The position numbers and the translations under genes are program-made. Positions 1 to 5,589 of a stretch of DNA of 25,416 nt are shown one piece after another (position 1 is the first letter of the stretch; each line of letters starts with the position of its first letter). The stretch is taken from NCBI GenBank assembly GCA_045114235.1, contig JBGUKB010000049.1, positions 1 through 25,416 of the forward strand. The letters run 5' to 3'. The notes below the pieces were generated by a model, which ran no database searches, was not told the origin of the DNA, and worked only from the letters and a program-made list of their open reading frames with translations. The DNA is from UBA1732 sp045114235 (lineage in GTDB: Bacteria > Verrucomicrobiota > Lentisphaeria > Victivallales > UBA1829).

Positions 1-1060
1 CGCCCGTGCCGGAAGCGTAGCTCGTGGTGACCTCCCATTGCTCGGTAGTCGAATTCCACGTGGAGGACACTCTGTCCTCCGGTCCCATGACGGTCACCTG
101 ACCGCCGTTGTTGAGGTAGATATTCGACGCGGTGCCGCCCGATTCGATGGTCATGTAGGTGGCGGAGGAAAGAACCCATCTTCCGCCCGTTCCGGCATAA
201 CTGCTGCTGAAATAGCCGAACGCGCTGAGGTCGGCGGAAGTAAAACTGCGCTGTGTGCCCACGGTGAGCATGTTCAACTGCGCACCGTTGCCGACGGTCA
301 CGCTGTTGAGGCGGCCGCTGACCGTCACGCTGGTGACGGTCGTGCCGGAGCCGGTGAGTTTTGGGTTTCCCACGCCGTAGGAGCCGCCCGCCGGGGCGAC
401 GGCCAGTTCGCGCATGTTGCGTTTGATGTTGACGCCATTGATGTAGGAACGGCCGCCGTTCAAGGCGACCACACGGTCGAAGTCCCCGGCGGCGCTGAGA
501 TTGGTCAGCGAGGCGTCGGTGGTGGCGTAATAAACGGTGGTGGGGGACACCACGTTGCCGAGGCCGGTGGAGGAGACGACGACTTCCTCCTCGTCGTCGT
601 ACACCACGCCCAGCTGGACGATGCCGCCGTTGGTGAAGTTGAGGTTGCTCAACGTGGCGCTCATGCCCGCGGTGACGTCGCCGTACCCGAAGGTGAGGTT
701 GGTGGCGGCGGTCTTGTCGCCGATGTACAACTCGACGCTGGACCAGTGGGAATCGTGGTTCAGGAAGTTCACGCCCGTGATGGCGTTGAAGTTGTAATAA
801 TAGTCGGTTTTGTCGCCGTCCTCGAAGCTGGAATCCTTCGGATCGTCCTCGGTGCGGGTATGCTGCGTCGTGGCGTAGCTGTAATATCCGTCGGACCAGG
901 TGCCGGGAATATGCCACACGAGCCACTCGCCGGCGTAGTAGGGGCTTTGGTAATGATAATGCGTCGTGCCCGATGTGATAAAAGTATCCGGTTCCTTCTC
1001 GAACGTGTTGAGCATCGCATCGGTCATGGTCTCGTTGTAATGAAATTTTACGTATCCCAT
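1..1060 (-). CDS. Adhesin-like AIDA-type repeat protein, N-terminal part (3' end beyond window)
   Basis: An open minus-strand frame runs from an ATG at 1060 to the left edge without a stop, giving at least 353 residues. A GAGGAGA ribosome site lies about 7 bases upstream of the ATG. The first ~110 residues are rich in Tyr, His, Trp and Asp; the rest is Gly/Thr/Ser/Asn/Val-rich with short beta-strand repeats such as VTVSGRLNSVTVGNGAQL and MTIESGGTASNIYLNNGG. These resemble AIDA-type passenger repeats of autotransporters and surface adhesins, which form beta-helices. No Sec signal peptide is visible: the N-terminus MGYVKFHYNETMTDA has no hydrophobic core. The missing C-terminus would show whether a beta-barrel or sorting domain exists. 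Surface location and adhesin role are inferred from the repeat type only. A well-formed promoter sits about 220 bases upstream. Confidence 0.75.
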   Translation of the reverse strand, partial: MGYVKFHYNETMTDAMLNTFEKEPDTFITSGTTHYHYQSPYYAGEWLVWHIPGTWSDGYYSYATTQHTRTEDDPKDSSFEDGDKTDYYYNFNAITGVNFLNHDSHWSSVELYIGDKTAATNLTFGYGDVTAGMSATLSNLNFTNGGIVQLGVVYDDEEEVVVSSTGLGNVVSPTTVYYATTDASLTNLSAAGDFDRVVALNGGRSYINGVNIKRNMRELAVAPAGGSYGVGNPKLTGSGTTVTSVTVSGRLNSVTVGNGAQLNMLTVGTQRSFTSADLSAFGYFSSSYAGTGGRWVLSSATYMTIESGGTASNIYLNNGGQVTVMGPEDRVSSTWNSTTEQWEVTTSYASGTG

Positions 1061-1120
1061 ACTCGTTTCTCCTCGTGGTTATGTTTTATTTGATGATTGG
1101 TGACTAATGATGAGCGATTA

Positions 1121-1134
1121 CCTCGAATTCGAGG
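1121..1134. repeat. Perfect 14-bp palindrome in the adhesin gene leader
   Basis: CCTCGAATTCGAGG is its own reverse complement. It lies 61-74 bases upstream of the adhesin-like start codon and inside its predicted leader. It could be a regulator-binding site or part of leader structure; nothing in the sequence decides which. Confidence 0.6.
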
Positions 1135-1280
1135 CGTTTCCCGGCCGCTTTCGCCTCATAGACCATATAGGACTTATAGGACCTACAGGTCGTATATGTT
1201 GTTCCCTTGGTCAGCATATTTTCCGCGATCGTCCGTCAGTTTTGAGGTAAAAAGTGGTATCGGAACAATAACACGCTATC

Positions 1281-1309
1281 AATATATTGGTATAGACAGC
1301 AAAAAACAA
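1281..1309 (-). promoter_or_regulatory. Sigma70-like promoter for the adhesin-like gene
   Basis: Reading the minus strand, TTGTTT (1309-1304) is followed after 17 bases by TATATT (1286-1281). The DNA just upstream on the minus strand (about 1310-1350) contains two runs of T/A resembling an UP element. It predicts a transcription start near 1274 and an untranslated leader of about 210 bases. Confidence 0.6.
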
Positions 1310-1342
1310 GTCGATGTTCGCACTTTTTTTGTAAAATTTTTT

Positions 1343-1379
1343 TGCAAATTATTTATGATAATGGGGGGGGTAATTTGCA
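1343..1379. repeat. 9-bp inverted repeat enclosing a G8 tract
   Basis: TGCAAATTA at 1343-1351 and TAATTTGCA at 1371-1379 are perfect inverted copies. The 19-base gap ends in eight consecutive G (1363-1370). The element lies just upstream of the promoter for the adhesin-like gene. Confidence 0.7.
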
Positions 1380-1468
1380 TAAAATATCCACAGCAGCAAT
1401 GCTTGGCTTCGCTCAAGCACGGGAGGAGGACAAGGCCTCCAAAAGATAAAGTGTCCGGCTCCGCTCGT

Positions 1469-1514
1469 CCACGGCATCGGCGCGAGGGAAAAACTCGCCG
1501 TCCTTTTTCCGTGG
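1469..1514. repeat. Compound stem-loop of unknown role
   Basis: CCACGG (1469-1474) pairs with CCGTGG (1509-1514). Inside, CGG-CG-CGAG (1478-1486) pairs with CTCGCCG (1494-1500) apart from a two-base bulge. T runs follow on the plus strand at 1522-1528. A separate small hairpin, GGAGG with CCTCC, lies just upstream near 1430. No gene ends into it on the plus strand, so it is not an obvious terminator. Confidence 0.45.
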
Positions 1515-1560
1515 AACGGGCTTTTTTTCGCTGTTTCTCGCGCTTTTCCGCTTTTTTTTC

Positions 1561-1589
1561 TTGAAGACAAGCCGTTTGAGTAGTATATT
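1561..1589 (+). promoter_or_regulatory. Sigma70-like promoter for the serC operon
   Basis: TTGAAG (1561-1566), a 17-base spacer and TATATT (1584-1589). The predicted start of transcription is near 1596, leaving a leader of about 55 bases before serC. Confidence 0.65.
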
Positions 1590-1649
1590 ATATCTTACCA
1601 TTTTTGAAAGCGCATCAACCAACTCAACCTTCAACAGGAGCAGAGAACG

Positions 1650-2732
1650 ATGAAAGTCTTCAACTTCAACGCGGGTCCGGCGATGATCCCGCAGGCCGTC
1701 ATGGAAAAAGCCCAAAAAGAGTTTTGCGACTACAAAGGCAGCGGATGCGGCATCATGGAGCACTCCCACCGCCACAAACTCTTCGACGAGATCCTTGAGC
1801 GGGCGATCTCCAACTTCAAGGAGATCATGGGCGTTCCGGACACGCACGAGGTCGTCTTCATCCAGGGCGGCGCGAGCATGCAGTTCGCGATGATCCCGAT
1901 GAACCTGGCGGTCGCGGGCAAGCCCATGGAATTCGCGGACACCGGCACGTGGTCCAGCAAGGCGATCAAGGAAGCCAAGCTGTTCGGCGACGTGAAGGTC
2001 ATCGCCTCCAGCAAGGAAGAGAAGTACACCAAGATCCCCGCGGTCGACGAGATGAAGATCGACGAAGACGCCGCGTTCTTCCACATCACCTCCAACAACA
2101 CGATCTACGGCACGCAGTACCAGGCGTTCCCGAACTGCCCGGCCGGCGTCCCGATGCTCGCCGACATGTCCAGCGACATCATGTCCCGCAAGCTCGACGT
2201 CTCCAAGTTCGCCATGATCTACGGCGGCGCGCAGAAGAACCTCGGCCCCAGCGGCATGGCCGTCGTGATCATCCGCAAGGACCTCGCGGAACGCACCCCG
2301 GCGAACGTGCCGACCATGCTCCGCTACGCGACCTACATCGAGCACAACTCCCTGTTCAACACCCCGCCGACGTTCGGCATCTACATCTTCGGCCTCATCA
2401 CCGACTGGGTGAAGGAAATGGGCGGCCTCGAAGTCCTCGAAGGGATCAACAACAAGAAGGCCGAGACCCTCTACGCCGCGATTGACGGCTCCGACGGATA
2501 TTTCCGCAACCCGGTCTGCCCGTGCAGCCGTTCCAAGATGAACGTCGTCTTCCGTCTCCCCTCCGAAGAACTCGAAGCGAAGTTCCTCGACGAGGCGAAG
2601 GCGGCCGGCATGATCGGCCTGAAGGGCCATCGTTCCGTCGGCGGCATCCGCGCCAGCATCTACAACGCCATGCCGCTCGAGGGTGTCGAGAAACTTGTGT
2701 CCTTCATGCAGGATTTCAAGAAGAACAACTGA
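1650..2732 (+). CDS. serC: Phosphoserine aminotransferase SerC
   Basis: The 360-residue protein matches SerC (EC 2.6.1.52), the PLP-dependent class V aminotransferase that converts 3-phosphohydroxypyruvate and glutamate to O-phosphoserine and 2-oxoglutarate in cytoplasmic serine synthesis. Visible family marks are the N-terminal FNAGPAMIP, the phosphate/PLP-region GGASMQF near residue 75, and the PLP-lysine motif YGGAQKNLGPSG with the Schiff-base lysine at about K196, close to the E. coli position. The C-terminal GLKGHRSVGGIRASIYNA is also typical. Length is normal for the family. AGGAG lies 9 bases before the ATG and a promoter lies at 1561-1589. It is the first gene of a five-gene plus-strand cluster; serA, its usual pathway partner, is not in the window. 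Confidence 0.97.
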   Translation: MKVFNFNAGPAMIPQAVMEKAQKEFCDYKGSGCGIMEHSHRHKLFDEILERAISNFKEIMGVPDTHEVVFIQGGASMQFAMIPMNLAVAGKPMEFADTGTWSSKAIKEAKLFGDVKVIASSKEEKYTKIPAVDEMKIDEDAAFFHITSNNTIYGTQYQAFPNCPAGVPMLADMSSDIMSRKLDVSKFAMIYGGAQKNLGPSGMAVVIIRKDLAERTPANVPTMLRYATYIEHNSLFNTPPTFGIYIFGLITDWVKEMGGLEVLEGINNKKAETLYAAIDGSDGYFRNPVCPCSRSKMNVVFRLPSEELEAKFLDEAKAAGMIGLKGHRSVGGIRASIYNAMPLEGVEKLVSFMQDFKKNN

Positions 2733-2752
2733 TCTGACCGGAGGGCGTCGTC

Positions 2753-3691
2753 ATGCTCGAACGCTATTCCGTTTTGGACGGCCGCATCGCCCATTCCGAC
2801 GCAGGCACGATCCCCGTCGACGTGTACGTCATGCCCGACGGGGAGGAACGCGCCTACCTGACCGACGAACTGGGCATCGACCCCCACACGCTGGCGTCGT
2901 CCATCGACCCGGACGAGACGCCGCGTATCGAGTTCGAGGACGACTACACCGCCATCATCCTCAAGTACCCGAAGAACTATTCGGCTGACGACAACTTCCT
3001 CTTCCGCGTGAAATCCATGGGGATCTTCCTCTTCGCCGACCGCGTCGTGCTGGTCATCGACGAGGAGTTTCCCCAGCTTTTCACCGGAAAATTCGCAACG
3101 AAAGTCTACACCAAGCAGGACGTCCTTCTCCGCGTCCTCACCCAGACCATCCGCCATTTCGAGAGCCACCTGCGCGTGATCAACATGTGCAGCGACGAGA
3201 TCGAAACCCAGCTGAACGAATCGTACAACAGCAGCAACCTGCTCGACATGTTCACGCTGGAGAAGAGCCTGGTCTACTACGTGAACGCCCTCAGCGGCAA
3301 CCGGCGCGCCTTCGAGCGCATCCGGGTCGGCGCGTACAAGTTCCAGTTCACCGAGGAGAACATCGAACTGCTCGACGACCTCCAGATCGAAAACCGGCAG
3401 TTCCTCGACCAGGCGCAGGTCTACTCCCAGATTCTCTCCGGCCTCGTCGACGCGCGTTCCAACATCATCAACAACAACCTGAACGTGCTGATGAAGAACA
3501 TGAACGCCATCGTGATCGCAGTCGCCATCCCGACCTTCTTCACGGGCGTCTTCGGCATGAGCGAATTCACGGAGTTTCTGAGCGGGCCGAACCACAGATA
3601 CTGGTACGTCTCGTTCCCCGCCTTCTTCATACTCATGACCGGCCTGGCGCTCTTCGTGTTCTGGCTGATCAAGAAATTCGAGAAACATTGA
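2753..3691 (+). CDS. CorA-family divalent cation transporter-like protein with GMS instead of GMN
   Basis: The 312-residue protein has the CorA (2-TM-GxN) layout: a large soluble acidic N-terminal domain, a long helical stalk (about 125-245), then two C-terminal membrane helices (about 247-269 and 284-307) and a basic tail ending KKFEKH. CorA proteins form pentamers in the inner membrane that carry Mg2+, Co2+ or Ni2+. The signature at the end of the first membrane helix is normally YGMN; here it reads GVFGMSEF, so G268-M269-S270 replaces GMN through an AGC codon. The Asn normally coordinates hydrated metal at the pore entrance, so selectivity or activity may differ. GGAGG lies 8 bases before the ATG, and only 20 bases separate it from serC, so co-transcription is likely. 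Substrate cannot be set from sequence. Confidence 0.88.
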   Translation: MLERYSVLDGRIAHSDAGTIPVDVYVMPDGEERAYLTDELGIDPHTLASSIDPDETPRIEFEDDYTAIILKYPKNYSADDNFLFRVKSMGIFLFADRVVLVIDEEFPQLFTGKFATKVYTKQDVLLRVLTQTIRHFESHLRVINMCSDEIETQLNESYNSSNLLDMFTLEKSLVYYVNALSGNRRAFERIRVGAYKFQFTEENIELLDDLQIENRQFLDQAQVYSQILSGLVDARSNIINNNLNVLMKNMNAIVIAVAIPTFFTGVFGMSEFTEFLSGPNHRYWYVSFPAFFILMTGLALFVFWLIKKFEKH

Positions 3692-3699
3692 GCTGACTT

Positions 3700-3942
3700 A
3701 TGCCTATTTTCGAATACGAATGCAAAAAGTGCGGCCATCAGTTCGAGGCGCTGCTCAAATCCGCCTCGTCTCCCGCGCCCGAATGCCCCGAATGCGGCGC
3801 TTCGAACGCCAAACGCCTGCTCTCCCGGTTCGCCGCCGCCTCCAAGACGGAGTTCGGTTCCTGCAAGATGTCGAAAGACTGCATGGCGGCCGCGCAGGGC
3901 GGCTGCGGTTGCGGTTGCGGCTGCGGCCATCACCATCATTGA
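3700..3942 (+). CDS. FmdB-type zinc ribbon protein with Gly-Cys/His tail
   Basis: This 80-residue protein starts MPIFEYECKKCGHQFE and continues with CPECGASNAKRLLSRF, the two CxxC knuckles of the FmdB/CxxC_CXXC_SSSS family of small putative regulatory proteins. The pair should bind one zinc. The molecular role of the family is not settled; the name comes from a gene near formamidase/formylmethanofuran genes. After residue 50 the chain has two more Cys (CKMSKDC) and ends in alternating Gly and Cys followed by four His, which could bind a further metal. It sits 8 bases after the CorA-like gene and 3 bases before rsmA, inside the operon. No strong ribosome site is seen, so translation may be coupled to the upstream gene. 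Confidence 0.85.
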   Translation: MPIFEYECKKCGHQFEALLKSASSPAPECPECGASNAKRLLSRFAAASKTEFGSCKMSKDCMAAAQGGCGCGCGCGHHHH

Positions 3943-3945
3943 GCC

Positions 3946-4827
3946 ATGGTCAAAGCCGAACTCAAACCTCTGCTCGAAAAACTCGGCATCGCGCCGAGCA
4001 AGCGCCTCGGCCAGAATTTCCTCGTGGACGACCAGTTCCGTGCGAAGATCCTGCACGAGGCCGACCCGAAGCCCGGCGAGACCATCCTTGAGATCGGCCC
4101 CGGACTCGGCGCCATCACGCGCGGCCTCGTCGCCTCCGGCGCGAACGTGACCGCGATCGAGTTCGACCGCAAGATCGCCGAATACCTCCGCACCGCCGTC
4201 GTCCCGCTCGGGCTTCACCTCATCGAAGCCGACGCCTGCCGCGTCAAATACGCCGAGCTCTTCCCCGGCGACTTCCGCGTGGTCTCGAACCTGCCCTACA
4301 GCGCCGGCACTATCGTCATCGCGAAACTCCTCGACCTCGAAACGCCCCCCGCCGACATGCTCCTCATGCTTCAGAAGGAAGTCGCAGAGCGTTTCCTCGC
4401 GGGACCGGGCACCGCCGACTACTCCGCGCTCACCGTGCGCATTTCCGCCGTCTACACGGGCCGCATCGTCCGCATGGTCCCGCCCGAGGTCTTCTACCCG
4501 GAGCCCATGGTCGAATCCGCCCTTTTCGCGCTCGTCCGCAAGCCGGATATCCCGCCTCAGAACATCCGCATCATCCTCTCCCGCCTCGCCCGCACCTCGT
4601 TCGCGCACCGGCGCAAGAAGATGTTCAAGCAGGCCGCTGCGGTCTTCGGCGCTGACGTGATCGCCGCCGCCATGGCCGACGCCTCGGTCGACCCCGACAT
4701 CCGGGCGGAACGCGTCACGGTCGACCAGTTCATCCGAATGGCGGAATATATCGCCGCGCACGCTCAGACTCCGCCGGAAACGCCTCAAAACGAGGAAACG
4801 GATACGGACGGGGACATTCAGGATTAA
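3946..4827 (+). CDS. rsmA: 16S rRNA dimethyladenosine transferase RsmA (KsgA)
   Basis: The 293-residue protein is the RsmA/KsgA enzyme that dimethylates the two adjacent adenosines in the 3' terminal hairpin of 16S rRNA late in small-subunit assembly, using S-adenosylmethionine. Seen in order: the start signature KRLGQNFLVD (about 19-28), SAM motif I EIGPGLGAITRGL (about 48-60), the acidic residue motif AIEFDRKIAEYL, and the catalytic motif NLPY at 115-118, here followed by SAGTIVI. The region MLQKEVAERFLAGPGTADYSALTV and the C-terminal FAHRRKKMFK stretch are also characteristic. The last ~25 residues are an acidic, Thr/Pro/Glu-rich tail beyond the usual domain. It begins 3 bases after the zinc-ribbon gene stop, so it is part of the same operon. 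Confidence 0.96.
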   Translation: MVKAELKPLLEKLGIAPSKRLGQNFLVDDQFRAKILHEADPKPGETILEIGPGLGAITRGLVASGANVTAIEFDRKIAEYLRTAVVPLGLHLIEADACRVKYAELFPGDFRVVSNLPYSAGTIVIAKLLDLETPPADMLLMLQKEVAERFLAGPGTADYSALTVRISAVYTGRIVRMVPPEVFYPEPMVESALFALVRKPDIPPQNIRIILSRLARTSFAHRRKKMFKQAAAVFGADVIAAAMADASVDPDIRAERVTVDQFIRMAEYIAAHAQTPPETPQNEETDTDGDIQD

Positions 4828-4863
4828 TTCCTCCTCACGTCCACCTCAAACGCAGATTCGACC

Positions 4864-5346
4864 ATGAGCAAAGCCGCCGAGTTCAAGACCAACGTCATGC
4901 GCATCCTGGAACAGGCAAAAGTCCCGTTCCGGCATCACTGCTACGTGGACTCCGGCGCGGTCTCCGGGCTTGAGGTCGCCGCCGCGCTCAACCAGGACCC
5001 GAAGCATGTGTTCAAGACGCTCGTCACGGTCGAGAAATCCGGCGAACACTTCGTCTTCGTCGTGCCGGTCGATTCCGAGCTCAATCTCAAGAAAGCGGCG
5101 AAGGCCGTGAACGGGAAATCCATCGAAATGATCAAGTCGAAGGAGCTTTTTCCGCTCACCGGGTACATCCACGGCGGCTGCTCGCCCATCGGCATGAAAA
5201 AGCAGTTCAAAACGGTGATCCACGAATCCGCCGCTGGGCTCGACGCGATCTTCTTCAGCGCGGGCAAGATCGGCTACCAGATCGAGATCGCGCCCGCCGA
5301 CCTCGCAAAAGTCCTGCGTTTCACCTACGCCGACATCACGGACTGA
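4864..5346 (+). CDS. ybaK: YbaK/EbsC-type Cys-tRNA(Pro) deacylase
   Basis: The 160-residue protein belongs to the YbaK/EbsC branch of the INS editing superfamily. These cytoplasmic enzymes hydrolyse Cys-tRNA(Pro) made in error by prolyl-tRNA synthetase. Visible marks are the conserved lysine in HVFKTLV (K51, matching K46 of E. coli YbaK), VVPVDSELNLKKAAKA, and the glycine-rich GYIHGGCSPIGMKKQF that forms the substrate pocket. Length is normal. The gene follows rsmA after 36 bases, with no clear Shine-Dalgarno sequence in the gap. A short hairpin with a T run lies 11 bases downstream and probably ends the serC operon. Confidence 0.94.
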   Translation: MSKAAEFKTNVMRILEQAKVPFRHHCYVDSGAVSGLEVAAALNQDPKHVFKTLVTVEKSGEHFVFVVPVDSELNLKKAAKAVNGKSIEMIKSKELFPLTGYIHGGCSPIGMKKQFKTVIHESAAGLDAIFFSAGKIGYQIEIAPADLAKVLRFTYADITD

Positions 5347-5357
5347 TCCCGTCTTTT

Positions 5358-5379
5358 TCCCGGCTCCGGGACAATTTTT
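5358..5379 (+). terminator. Probable intrinsic terminator after ybaK
   Basis: TCCCG (5358-5362) and CGGGA (5367-5371) form a 5-bp stem with a 4-base loop, followed by CAA and TTTTT. It is short, but lies 11 bases after the ybaK stop, as expected for the end of the operon. Confidence 0.55.
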
Positions 5380-5495
5380 CTATATAATGGACCCTATCTG
5401 CATTCCATGTCGTATAGTTGCAATATAAAACAATTTACATTTGCATCTTCCCCAAAGAATTTGATTTATTTTTTGAATTTTTCGGATTTTTACGC

Positions 5496-5523
5496 TTGAT
5501 TTTTTAACGCTTCCGTGTATCTT
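5496..5523 (+). promoter_or_regulatory. Sigma70-like promoter for the macroglobulin-pbpC operon
   Basis: TTGATT (5496-5501), a 16-base spacer and TATCTT (5518-5523), the same hexamers and spacing as at 16358-16385 and 18688-18715. It overlaps the upstream in-frame ATG at 5515 and so argues for the start at 5590. A TATAAT also occurs at 5383-5388 but has no matching -35. Confidence 0.6.
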
Positions 5524-5589
5524 TTTAGCGTCCTTTTCCCACCCCCCCTCAAAAGCCAATTTTATATTTTTCCGGAAAGCAGAAAAAGC

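Larger units (their letters stand above)
1061..1649. other. Divergent AT-rich intergenic region with hairpins
   Basis: No credible gene is seen here; open frames in it have no family resemblance. It holds the two divergent promoters (1281-1309 minus, 1561-1589 plus). It also holds a perfect 14-bp palindrome (1121-1134), an imperfect hairpin with tandem ATAGGAC-like units (1164-1198), a 9-bp inverted repeat around a run of eight G (1343-1379), and a compound stem-loop region at 1469-1514 flanked by T runs. Function is unknown. Confidence 0.7.

Noticed and set aside
38..1093. Long plus-strand open frame at the left edge
   Set aside because: Antisense shadow of the minus-strand adhesin-like gene, which has a ribosome site and promoter; the frame is repetitive and matches no family.
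1097..1564. Small plus-strand gene in the intergenic region
   Set aside because: Composition shifts along its length, it crosses hairpins and promoters, and it resembles no family.
5383..5388. TATAAT as the macroglobulin promoter
   Set aside because: No -35 hexamer at the right distance; it directly follows the ybaK terminator T run, and a better promoter lies at 5496-5523.
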